The notes under the pieces are model-generated. The model ran no database searches. It was not told where the DNA came from and saw nothing but the letters and a program-made list of their open reading frames with translations. Positions 48,998 through 63,170 of a stretch of DNA of 64,000 nt are shown in pieces. This DNA is from Bradysia coprophila (Eukaryota > Arthropoda > Insecta > Diptera > Sciaridae), in assembly GCF_014529535.1 (NCBI RefSeq), contig NW_023504022.1:9859028-9923027 (forward strand), written 5' to 3'. The translations under genes and the position numbers were made by a program. The number at the start of each line of letters is the position of its first letter. Position 1 is the first letter of the stretch.

Positions 48998-50915
48998 CTA
49001 ATCATCATCCTGATCGGGTGCCGGTGCTCGCACCTTTGGCCCTCCAGCTCTTTTCGCCATGATAATTTGATCAATTTTCAAAATGGTCGTTGCCGCTTCC
49101 ACAGCGTATTTGATACCCCAATATTTGGCGGCATAGGTTTCAACGATCGATTTTTCGTAGCAATTCACCGTCGCTGGTTGTTCGGAATCAATATCGAAAC
49201 CGTTGTACCACCGACTATTCAAATGATCCTCATACAGTTTCTGCACCAACTCTGTACCGTTCACTCCGCTGTTATCAGCCAATGCTTTTGGAAAAACATC
49301 CAACGAGGTGGCGAACTTTCGCACTGCGTACTGTTCCAGTCCGGGAAGAGTGTCTGCATATTCAGCCAAACGATGAGCCAATGCAAGTTCAAAGGCTCCA
49401 CCGCCAACGACTAGTCGTCCATCCTTGGTCAGGGTTTTGTATGTGTTCACACCGTCATTTATGGCTCGTTCAATGTCATCCATAAAATTGTCGGTTGCTC
49501 CGCGAATAACAATGGTAGCGATACGGTTTTTGCCCTCGTTACGGAATGCAACGATACCAGTGTCTCCAAGTTCTTCAACGACGACCGAATCGCAATAACC
49601 CAATTCTTCTTGTGTCGGTGCTGTTAGGCGCGGCAGAACGATACCATTGACGGCTTTCGACAAACGACGTAAATCGAATTTCGAATTCAATCGCACAGCC
49701 ATGATGCCGTACTTGTTGCAATAATGCAGTGCCATGTCACCGAATTTAGCGCCGGCAACGATTACTTTGCATCCAGTATCGGCAATGGCTTTGATTTGTT
49801 GCTCCAACAGATTTTCCTCACCGCGACTGAACTTCATCAATTCGTCGGCCGTTTTGATGAGAACGGTTCCTTTGGTCTCTGTTTGAATGATGTCCACCGG
49901 ACAAGAGTACAAAGCGATTTTGGCCGATGCAGCACTGGAGACATCCCCTTCAACAAATCGCTTGAAGACCATTCCATTCACGATTTCCGACTTCATTAAA
50001 CTGCTGCCGAGAATCTTACAAACTCTAATGTTGTCGACGTTGAAGTGGTCCGTGTATATGCTATTGCAGGCTCGGTAAATGAGATCGGCGATGAAGTCTT
50101 CCTGGCCATATTGTTTCGACATGACTGATGTACGAATGCAATCTTTGACTCTTGACTCCGGTTCTGTCTTTGTCGCTTGTGTCTGAAAATACCATTAGAC
50201 GAAACGTTAAAAAAACGTTGGCCGGAGATTTCACAAAAGAGCACAACTTACATCAACCGTTTCGCAGACAAATGATGGCAAAAGTTCCACTATTCGCTCC
50301 AAAGCCTTTTTGTATCCATCAGCAATTTCCGTGGTAGTAACACCCAATCGCAGCAATTCTTCGGCATTTTCCAGCAAAGCACCAGCCAAAATAATGACGA
50401 AATTGGTTCCATCACCAACTTCGTGCTCTTGCATCTGACTAGCCAACACCATCAATTTAGCGGCTGGATGTTCAACATCAAGTTCGTTGATAATTGTGGC
50501 TGCATCCGATGTGACAAATTGCTTTTCCAAATGGTTTATAACCATTTTGTTCATTCCATTTGGACCGTAGGCGGATCGTACACAATGGGCGAACTCTTTG
50601 CAAGCGGTGATGTTACGGTAGACAGCTTCTTCGAGACCACTGTACATCTACGAGTAAATGTTATGTGTCAACAGTGTTTTCAAACCTTTTCCGGCCTAAA
50701 TACAATCTCTCCGCAAACATTTTGAATCTCACGTGAGTCATTGCATGAAAAGCACCGAGCACACATCAAAAGGTGCAAGTTTCGCATTGCAATTTGTCAG
50801 TGAAATACACAAAAATTGCGACAATCATGAATGTGCACACAAACATTATACTTACACGAGCACCATCCTTTAACATTTGGGATACACCCGGAGCTTTTGG
50901 AACCGACAAAGCCAT
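48998..50915 (-). CDS. CCT8: T-complex protein 1 subunit theta (CCT8), 3 coding exons
   Basis: This subunit of the cytosolic TRiC/CCT chaperonin uses ATP to fold actin, tubulin and other proteins in a double-ring complex. Reading the minus strand, the exons are 50915-50856 (20 codons), 50647-50252 (132 codons) and 50182-48998 (394 codons plus TAG). All junctions are phase 0 and GT-AG, with introns of 208 and 69 nt. The 546 aa product has the usual length of insect CCT8. Exon 1 reads MALSVPKAPGVSQMLKDGAR, which fixes the start. Exon 2 carries the group II chaperonin motifs GPNGM (residues 48-52) and GDGTN (98-102, nucleotide binding). Exon 3 has MSKQYGQEDF, the strongly conserved VDIIQTETKGTVLIK and QYAVRKFA segments, and ends IIMAKRAGGPKVRAPAPDQDDD, the normal acidic tail. 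No frameshift or missing motif is seen. Family and subunit identity rest on remembered theta-specific sequence, not a search. Confidence 0.97.
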
Positions 50916-51256
50916 TATTTTTCACAGACGTTTCGCTTAGATGTTTGTACAGAAATCGAGATCCTAACCTTTACAATGAATAAGAACGTTCGAGTAATTC
51001 CACTGATGTTTTGCTCAAAACGGAATGAAGGCGTTTGATGTCGATAAACGTGTTTCTGAACAATAATGAGCAAAAGTGGGCATCTCCCTTGCGTGTTTAT
51101 TTTCATCGAGTAGTTGTTATATTTTGAACGTTTTAAAGGCAAATGTTGCACTTTAAATCAATTAAAATATAGACCAGGACCCGACGGACAATTTCATAAT
51201 AATTTTAGAACAAATTGCGGGTGCGTTTTACTGCCTTGACTGAAAGTCAGGGTCTT
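50916..51256. other. 5' flank of CCT8
   Basis: Likely holds the CCT8 promoter and 5' UTR. No TATA box at a convincing position is visible; the sequence is AT-rich and ends at the repeat border ACTGAAAGTCAGGGTC near 51238. Confidence 0.4.
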
Positions 51257-51502
51257 ACATAGAGTTACACTCGAGAGGTGCCAATGTGGCGCTGTCATTA
51301 TTTGAACATGGTTGGATTTTTTTATCGGTTGGAGTCGGCGTTACGTAACGCCGACTCCAACCGATAAAAAAATCCAACCATTTTGCACCCACGGCGAATA
51401 AACAAAACAAAACATTATTTGAACATGTCTGGTTTCCCACGTATTCCTGTGGTTTCCTTTGATCGACAGCGCAACCATGCCACCTCTCGAGTGTAACTCT
51501 AT
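51257..51502. repeat. TIR element enclosing a 74-bp perfect palindrome
   Basis: Outer inverted repeat ATAGAGTTACACTCGAGAGG ... CCTCTCGAGTGTAACTCTAT. Within it, 51308-51381 is a perfect palindrome without spacer (halves meet at GTTAC|GTAAC). A related end occurs singly at about 38581-38606. Lies upstream (5') of CCT8. Confidence 0.75.
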
Positions 51503-51519
51503 GGGGTCTTACGTCGATA

Positions 51520-51748
51520 TATCCAAGGTTCTGAAAGAACAGGTTAAGACACTCGCGAAGGCGGATGAAAGGGGTGAAATCAAATTTGTTAAACGCAATC
51601 ATTTCATATTATTGTTTGAAAAGTCAAGTTGGAATTGTCATATAAAGTTTCTCAAACCTAGTTGGCGCCACAGGAAAATTTGGATTCCGCCGCCTTCGTG
51701 ATCAACTCGAAAGTGTCTTAACCTGTTTTTTCAGTACCTTGGACATAT
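51520..51748. repeat. MITE, AAGGTTCTGAA family
   Basis: Left CCAAGGTTCTGAAAGAACAG, GTTAAGACACTCGCGAAGGC; right CCGCCTTCGTGA, GTGTCTTAACCTGTTTTTTC and AGTACCTTGG. About 229 bp, same family as 31015-31345. The open frame across it is not a recognised gene. Confidence 0.7.
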
Positions 51749-53548
51749 CACTCGAAAATCAGTTGGATGAAAATACATTAATAAAATGACCAAAAACCTT
51801 ATAAATATGTGAAAATGTTTGTCACACGATAACTTGATAACTTCTCAGAAACGTTTTTTTTTACTCGATGAGGAATCAAACATCTGAGGTTAAGTTCATA
51901 GATGGGTCTAGATGGATCTAGAAGTTATTTTAAAAAAATGGGTGTCTTGATAACTCAAGATGAGTCATAACAGAGTTGGTGATCTTAGCGATATTCAAAC
52001 TCGAAAACCGAAATTTTAGGTGACGTCATTTCAGTAAGTCCCCATAGCGAAATGGGACAACTTTTCAGCTAATAATTAACGTCAGAGCGAAGCGAGGGCC
52101 GCAATTCACACACGCTTCACATTTTTATTGAAAAAGTAGAGAAGAAATACGCCAGGATTTAATCATCAGTCGTTTCAAGTAAGTCACAATTTCCTTTTTA
52201 TTCTTAAAATTAGTTTTAAATACGAATTATCAGTTATTGAAACAGATATCCCTTGATCTGAACCTGAATTTCAGGTCGACCTACGAATATTTGAATCTGA
52301 ACGGATGTGACCGAATTTACCTGAAATCTAAAAATCATAAGTTTAGGTAAATCAGGTGAGATTTTAGGTATACCTAAAAAAATCGCAGATATACCTGATG
52401 TCTGACCTGATTTATCTGAAGATTTAAATCAGGTAAATTCTGTTATGATCATGACCTGATCTGTTCCGAAACTTTATTGAGCATTGTATGAAAAATCGAG
52501 ACAATATTGTGACATTTTTGTCACAATGGCCGTGTGATTAAGAAAATCAGTCAGTCAAAGGACCTGACCCACCCAAAAGATGAGACTTATTCTTTCATTC
52601 CATTCCAATGCTCATCTAAAACAATTTCTGTATAATTGGCACTCATTCCTGCTGTATTTTGCCGTCGTATTATCAATTTCTACCGATGTACCATGTAGGT
52701 TTGTTCCAAGTATAATACTGTAAGCACGAATTTTCACTGACCGAACGAACACGATTTCATCCACAGAGATAGTTTTTCATATAAATATAGATATTTTGAC
52801 AAGTTCTCCAAGGCAACTTAAAATAAACTGGTCTTCTGTCCTCTCGCTCTCAACCTACCACGTTGAAATAAAAGCAAATACTTTGACAAGTACCCCAAGG
52901 CAAGTTATAATAACTAGTATTCGGTTTTCTCGCTCTGATCATAACAGTCTATAGGCAGAGCCCAGAGGATGGGAAGGACTAGGCTAAAAGAAGGAGAGGG
53001 ACGAGTCTTCTTTTAGTTAAACACATTTATTTAGAAACATCAAACGCAATACTTTTATGAGTCAAAAACCAAATGACAACCACTCGCAATTCATCGGCCT
53101 TCATCGGCATTCCGCAATTCGGTTGTAAATATTTTCATTTCACTTCTCGTACCGGGATTATTACATATTCGACTATCTTGCGTATGTGTAGTTTTTGTGG
53201 GCCAAAAAAACTTTTTTTTTGTTTTTATGCTGAGCTAGCAAATATTTTTCCGTTGAACTGAGAACATAAATAATTTCTTGTGTCAAAACATAATCTTTAA
53301 ATATTAGCAGTAGTAAACACAATTCGTGGGCAGCTATTTTATTATATGAATGAATGAAAGTGAGACGTGTGAGAACCGAAACAATGAAAATTATTACGCA
53401 GCCGATTCTTATCAAATTTGAAAAATGTCGGCCTCGTCTAAAAATAAACATTTGATTTAGTGTAAATTCTGTAATTCGGTAGTTTGTTGTGACATCGTGA
53501 AAAAGGGAGAAGTGTGTCGTCGAAATAGTGTGTCGGTTCTGTGAAAGA
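51749..53548. other. 5' flank of the CABLES gene
   Basis: Contains the CAGGTAAAT array and the motif GAGCGAAGCGAGGGCCGC near 52085. CABLES promoter elements are not recognisable. A 225-codon minus-strand frame overlaps this region and CABLES exon 1 and is treated as a shadow. Confidence 0.4.
52255..52465. repeat. CAGGTAAAT / ACCTGA short-motif array
   Basis: Dense, irregular copies of ACCTGAA, TTTACCTGA, CAGGTAAATC and TATACCTGA in both orientations. It resembles the subterminal palindromic arrays of the hAT-like elements elsewhere in the window, but no termini are resolved here. About 70 bp further on, GACCTGACCCACCCAAAAGA matches, in reverse, a segment near 16116-16136. Confidence 0.6.
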
Positions 53549-57735
<4,187 letters not shown>

Positions 57736-57933
57736 AATTTGGAGTGTAAATTATGAACTGTTTTGTAAGTAAGTTAAGTTTTGCAGTATAGTATTTTGAG
57801 ACAACATTGTGTCGTTAATGCGTTAAGTTTGTAGTAAATAAGACAATGCTCGTACACCGAAATTTGAGATAATAAGCGGAGGTTATGTGAATATTTTGCA
57901 GAAATGAATGTTTTTTCAAACATTTTCGGCTTT

Positions 57934-57939
57934 TTTATT
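57934..57939 (-). promoter_or_regulatory. Poly(A) signal for SYF1/fandango
   Basis: Minus-strand AATAAA about 92 nt beyond the SYF1 stop codon. Cleavage shortly after it would end the transcript near 57910, about 175 bp from the CABLES stop codon on the opposite strand. Confidence 0.55.
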
Positions 57940-58030
57940 GTACAGGATCCACAGGACTCACTTAGAAAAAGAGAAAATTCTGTAAAATTCCTTTACCTTT
58001 TAATGCATCAACTCAATGTGTACACGTCAT

Positions 58031-60825
58031 TCAATCTTCCTCATCTTCATCCGCATTGTCGTCCTTCTTCTTCAATCCTCCAAACACTTTACTGGGCACC
58101 ATTTTCGTCTCAATCTGAATTTTCTTCATCACATCCTCCTCTTCGTCACCATCCATTCCATCGTCGTCATCACCGTCACTCTCGTCATCAATATCAATCT
58201 CATCCGGATTCGACACTTTCGCCTTATCGGGCAGTCCTTGAGTCTCTCCCCGAACGAACATGATGTTGCTTCCACCTTTGGCAGCTGGTACCGCCGGTGG
58301 TGGCATGTTATTGACGGCCATCGAAGCAGCTTTCGCTTCCAACAAACGCATGCCATCCTTTACACCTGGTGCTAAGTCGGCAACCGTTCCACCCACACCC
58401 GAATTCATCATCTGTGCTGCCATCATGTTGACTTGAGTGTTGTAAGTGGCTTGAACACTTCGTTTGATTCGCAGCATTTCTCTCATCGTGTCCTCGTTGC
58501 CATGCCGGATTTCAAAGTCCTTCCATGCTTGCCAGAAATCGGAAGTGATTCTCGGATCACACATTTGACTGCAATGAGCATAGATCGCGCGGGCTCGATC
58601 GATTTCGCCCAATTTCGTTTCCATTTCGGAGAAACGAGTACACATTTCACGCGATTTCTCTTCCGGCAGGCATTCGATGGCTTTTTCGTAAATTTGGCGG
58701 GTTCGCGGAAGACCGTAAATTTCGGCAGCCTTTTTGATGTAAATGTTGAACATGTCGAACATTTCTTCTGGTTTGACAGCGGTTGTGGCGCTGGAAGGAT
58801 TAAAGAAAATTTTTATCATTTTACTCGATCGAGAGAGAATAAAGATATTTAGCTTACCGTTCATACACGGCCATTGCATGTCTGGCCAGCCCGTGTTCCT
58901 CTTCCAGTTTGGCATACAACAAATAGAAACATTTGGCCAAATCAGGGGGACAATTCTCCAGGCACTGTTCGAACAAATCTCTGGCACGTTCCAATTTAGC
59001 TCCTTGATAACGCTTCAGAAACTTGGTCAAGTAAGTGTTCCAAATGTCGAAAACATTGGGCCATTTAAACAGCGAAATGCCTTTCTCGTACGCACGGAAT
59101 GCCTCCTCAAAGTAGTTATGCTCTTCCAGGAACAGACCGTAGTTAATTATAATTTGTGGCGTACAAATCTTCAAGTCCAGTATGCGATCGTACACCGCCT
59201 TACACGTCTTAAAGGTACCGAAACTCTCTTCCAGATCCGCATACATTGACCAAAGCTTCAGCGATTTATAGACTCGCATCTGAACGGTTTCATTGTCGTC
59301 GTGATAAGCAGCCTTCCGTTTCGGCATGGCTGTGGCCTTCTGCATTAGTTTCAGTGCAAATTCGTAATTATCCTGACGAATTTCCATTTCAGCCCATTCA
59401 CACCATGCAGCCGCCAGATCGTCCACTTTCATGTATTCGATTTGTGTAGCTTTTTCAAAGACAACTCGCGCGTCGTCCAATTGATCATTTTTCTCATAAA
59501 ACTTTGCGAATTCCACCCACAGTGTATGTAACTTGCCAACGGCAAGTTTCGGTTGGACAGTCTGCACGGCTTCGGTGTATGTATTTATGATGTCGTGTGG
59601 CTTGCCTGTGAATCAGTCGAAAAATGTATTTAATTCTGTGTTCAAAATACCACCGCAGATCTCCCAGAAACGGAACTCACCTTCATACAATTGCACGCGT
59701 TTGTGCCATTCGGGTACATTATGGGGATTTTGTCTTAACAGCACACTGTTCAGCAGCAACAATCGTCTCTCCATCAGATATTCGAAACGTGCTAATCGTA
59801 ACTCGATATCAACTTCGACTTCCTCTGGTACGTCCTCTTCCTTCGCTGCATCCTCCATTTTTTTACTCAAACTCAACTCTTCGAATTGTGCATATGCATC
59901 AAAGACCTGCGTAAAGTCCCTGACAGTGGTGACCGTTTGTATGGCCTCTTCATAGATATCCCGTGCTCGATCGAACAATCCACTACGAACATAATAATCA
60001 GCCAGCGAATTCCACAGGTGTCCCAATTGATCCGTGTAACGTCGCAATCCACCTCGAATGATTGCGTCGACATTCAGCGAATGAACTTTGTCCGGATTCT
60101 TTGAAATCAATTCGCACAATTCGTTCCACAGCTGATGATTGGATTTGCCATGTTTTGAGACGAAATTCTCGTTGTCTACAACATTGGCCAACTGTTGTGC
60201 CGCCTCATCCAATTTACCCACTTCGGTCAAATACTCAATGTATTCCTCAGCATCTTCGGGAAACAATTTCAAGTATCGACGATAGACCCGCACTGCCGTT
60301 TCCGGGATGTCGAAAGCTTTCAGATAGTTCAAATACAGCGGCCAGATGCGATGATGTTGAGTGATGGGCAGCGCTCTCAACGCACGGTCGAATATGTGTC
60401 GGGAACGGGTAATTTTGCATTGTGTCGTCATAAACGAGCAATAGTCCATCCAGATTCGTGGCATTTTATGCATAAACACCAAGGCACGTTCGAATGCATT
60501 ATTTACCTGCTCGTACTGATGGTCGGTGATGCATTTGCCGCGAACTTGTTTCCTTCGCACACGCAGATAATTGTACCACAATTTGTAGGATCCGGGCAGT
60601 TCTTTCAGAGCTCGTTCGTACACAATGTTAACACCGTTCTTGGGAGCGTTCTTTTTGTGTTCAATGTAACGAAGCCAGTGTTTGACGGAGTACGCATTTC
60701 GAAGTATCTCTTCCTCGTAGGGTATGTCTTCCTCCGGCTGAAATAAGTGCAAATACGAGATTAATTACCGTGCTCAAGGCGTCCAATATTTCAATTTTAC
60801 TTACGAAATCTAGATCGGTTATCAT
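58031..60825 (-). CDS. fand: Pre-mRNA-splicing factor SYF1/XAB2 (fandango), 4 coding exons
   Basis: SYF1/XAB2 is a TPR-like (HAT-repeat) scaffold of the NineTeen/XAB2 complex in the nuclear spliceosome; the human protein also acts in transcription-coupled repair. Exons on the minus strand are 60825-60805 (MITDLDF), 60737-59681, 59605-58858 and 58790-58031 (TGA). Introns are 67, 75 and 67 nt, GT-AG, with phases 0, 1 and 2. The 861 aa product is close to the usual length of about 855 aa. Seen in order: PEEDIPYEEEILRNAYSVKHWLRY at the N-terminus, then repeated HAT-type helices such as LPGSYKLWYNYL, MPRIWMDYCSF, ELCELISKNP, LWSMYADLEES and VYERATTAVKPEE across the exon 3/4 joint. A DDESDGDDDDGMDGDEEE acidic stretch and an acidic EDEED end follow, typical of the family. 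No disruption is seen. The gene converges on the CABLES gene and is divergent from Ggamma1. Confidence 0.96.
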
Positions 60826-61002
60826 TTTGCGATTGGAACACTTTGTACCGATGAACTAACCAGAAAAATTTAAAAAACGTTTGGAAGATACACACCGCAG
60901 ACCGAATGACAAATGTCACACCTGTCACACTTAAAGAAGTTTATAATTTTCCCAGCCAATAGGTTTCTTCCATCGTACGACAGACCGAAAACAACAGACC
61001 GT

Positions 61003-61235
61003 CATCCACAGAAGCAAACATGACCGCAACTTAAACAAATTGGTTCGTTAAAACTTCAAAGTGAGGTTGTGTTGGCTTCTCTGTTGATATTTTGAACGGC
61101 CTTGGAAGAAACCTATAGATCTGTTATGTCGAACGGTAAAAACGAATTTTGACAGGCCAAAACACAGCCTAGCATAATCCACAGAAGCAACATAGCCTTA
61201 AACAAATTATTTCGTTACAAAATTAAAGTGAGGTT
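61003..61235. repeat. Tandem duplication, ~175-bp period
   Basis: ATCCACAGAAGCAAACATG at about 61003 and ATCCACAGAAGCAACATAGC at about 61178; each continues CTTAAACAAATT, TTCGTTA and AAAGTGAGGTTGTGTTGGCT. It lies between the 5' ends of SYF1 and Ggamma1. Confidence 0.7.
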
Positions 61236-61268
61236 GTGTTGGCTTAACTCAAGCCTTGGGCTTAACCA

Positions 61269-61534
61269 AGGTAAATATAGTGAAGAGGTAATGCCACATA
61301 TAATCCAATCAGATGTGCGGTGACACGAAAGTTCGATACACACGCCATCTATTTCCTTCGTTAAAAACAAAAAAAGGAATGGAAACTCGAGCCATCTGTT
61401 GTGAGATAGCGAAAATATTTTGTGAAAACACAAGTAAATCATAGTCAACCATTTAAAAAAAGATGTCAGTGGTATCGAACTTATGTGCTACACCGCGCGT
61501 CTGGATGGCATTACCTCCTCACTATATTTACCTT
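61269..61534. repeat. 266-bp TIR element with 10-bp TSD
   Basis: Ends AAGGTAAATATAGTGAAGAG and reverse complement AAGGTAAATATAGTGAGGAG; terminal repeat about 29 bp, and GGGCTTAACC flanks both sides (61259-61268, 61535-61544). A 9-10 bp duplication is a feature of Mutator-like elements, so that is the tentative class. No coding capacity. Located between SYF1 and Ggamma1 5' ends. Confidence 0.75.
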
Positions 61535-61649
61535 GGGCTTAACCGGCTTAACTGCCTTAACTGTGGATGACGCACGATTGACATTTTCAACGACATTGGA
61601 ACAGACCTAGAATGTTATAACAATCAAATCATTCAAGGCAAGCAAAGTT

Positions 61650-62012
61650 GGTCTTAGAATGAATTTATCCAAAACGAAAGTCGTGAAATCAAAAAGAGCC
61701 ATGATACGAGGTATGCTTGGAATTACGCTCAGGCTCAGAGTCAAGATGACAAATCAATGGATTAGACATCCAACAAAAGTCGTTGGAAAGAATAGTCTCT
61801 CACGACACATAGCGAGAATGACAGATGAACGTTGGACCAAAATTGAACTGTAGATCATCTACAACAAGTCCTAGAGGTAGACAACCAGAGTGGTGGGCAA
61901 ATGGAAGAGAATAGCAGGCAACAATTGCATTTTGAAGTGGAAGGAGTTAGGGGAGGCCTATATCCAGCAGTGGATAGGCTGAAAATGAAGAAGAAGAAGA
62001 AGAAGAAGAAGA
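61650..62012 (+). pseudogene. 3' end of a non-LTR retrotransposon (LINE), degenerate
   Basis: Broken frames give RAMIRGMLGITLRLRVKMTN, RHPTKVVGK, HIARMTDERWTK, then after a stop GRQPEWW, and in another frame WKRIAGNN-like and GEAYIQQWIG. This order matches the C-terminus of insect LINE ORF2 proteins, and the copy ends in a (GAA)n tail at about 61986-62012, as many LINE copies do. 5' truncated with several stops and frameshifts. It sits 240 bp upstream of the Ggamma1 start. Confidence 0.75.
61986..62012 (+). repeat. (GAA)n microsatellite, LINE tail
   Basis: Nine or so GAA/AAG units immediately after the LINE remnant. Confidence 0.9.
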
Positions 62013-62247
62013 ATTTATGCGACATTTTAGCTGCTGGGAATGACGATTTAATTGTAAATAAATTGTGACCGGACCACAAAGCAGACATCTTGTGAATTTT
62101 TCATGTCAACTGTCAACAATTTTTAGAGAAAAAAGGGTGTGATTTCGCGCTGTAGCTTTTCGCAACTTAAATTACTCAACAAAATTAATTCAGTTCCTCA
62201 AAATTTCCGCAAAATCCATCACCATAGGCTTATCGGAAACTGCCGTT

Positions 62248-62530
62248 ATGGATCTGATTGCTACAAATTTACAACAACAGCGGTCCATCGTCGATCAGGT
62301 AAAGTGATGGTGAATTTTTCAACTGAAACTTGAGAGAGAGAAAAAACCGATTTTTTTTCTCCATTCAGCTTAGACGCGAAGCTTCCAGTCAACGCTTACC
62401 AGTGTCTCAAGCCTGTGCCGACATAGTTAAATACGTGACGGAGCACGAACAGGAGGATTGCTTGCTGGTTGGTTTTTCCAGTCAGAAAGTGAATCCCTTC
62501 CGCGAGAAGAGTTCATGTACCGTTCTATAA
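62248..62530 (+). CDS. Ggamma1: G-protein gamma subunit (Ggamma1), 2 coding exons
   Basis: The gamma subunit forms the obligate beta-gamma dimer of heterotrimeric G proteins and anchors it to the plasma membrane through a C-terminal lipid. Exon 1 is 62248-62298 (MDLIATNLQQQRSIVDQ) and exon 2 is 62369-62530, with a 70-nt GT-AG phase-0 intron whose acceptor is ctccattcag. The 70 aa product equals the Drosophila Ggamma1 length as I recall it. Seen: an N-terminal helix LQQQRSIVDQLRREAS that pairs with G-beta, then CADIVKYVTEHEQEDCLL, the conserved NPFREK motif and the C-terminal CAAX box CTVL. A final leucine predicts geranylgeranylation. Upstream lie transposon remnants, so promoter and 5' UTR exons are not resolved; a ttttag acceptor-like site near 62125 could end a 5' UTR intron. 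Confidence 0.95.
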
Positions 62531-63170
62531 TCGGAGTGCGTCATTCATTCAGTTTCAAATACCAACAATGTTAGTGATAGAGCATGGATGTTTTATGTAT
62601 ATGTCTTTGTTTTTTGGGGGGGCGCCCGTCCGATGGGGCAGATGTAATTTATTCAGTTCACTTTCCATTTTAATTTCGTTCATTTCTCTCTCTCTGTTCA
62701 TTTGAATCCAACTAACAAAAATTTTCAAATTTAGTGGAAACTGAGGGATTTCTTTCTTCTGATTGATGTTGCTTATATAAAAAAAACCGAACACAGATAA
62801 ATATAGAACTTAGCCAGTGGTTAAAATGGAAATTAGATTTATTGTCATATATGTAATGAACCTTCAGTCTGTCATTATGATGTTTAGAGCGATTTGGAAC
62901 GGAATTTAGTGCGAAGGAAAAAAGTTTAATTTGAAAACAAACCAAAACTTTGTAAGGTTGTGTGTCGATTGCAAACACTTGCATTATAAATTCTAAAACA
63001 AAACAAAAAATCTTTCGATTAACGCGCACTTTCTATGTACACACACATCTAACTACAAATTATTTAATACGAAACAAGTAAACAAAAAACAAACTGAAAT
63101 TTACTAAAATTATATTTATGATAAATGTATGAAGTTTATTTGAAAATAAAATTAGTTTTGATGTAAACAC
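62531..63170 (+). other. Probable 3' UTR of Ggamma1
   Basis: AT-rich sequence after the Ggamma1 stop with no further coding signal. An AATAAA at 63145-63150 gives a plausible poly(A) site and a 3' UTR of about 0.64 kb. Extent is inferred from the signal only; an earlier site cannot be excluded. Confidence 0.5.
63145..63150 (+). promoter_or_regulatory. Candidate poly(A) signal for Ggamma1
   Basis: Canonical AATAAA in an A-rich context, 615 nt after the Ggamma1 stop codon, followed by a T-rich stretch. Confidence 0.45.

Noticed and set aside
58433..59249. Plus-strand frames of 139 and 168 codons
   Set aside because: They are shadows of the SYF1 exons on the opposite strand, whose translation is clearly conserved.
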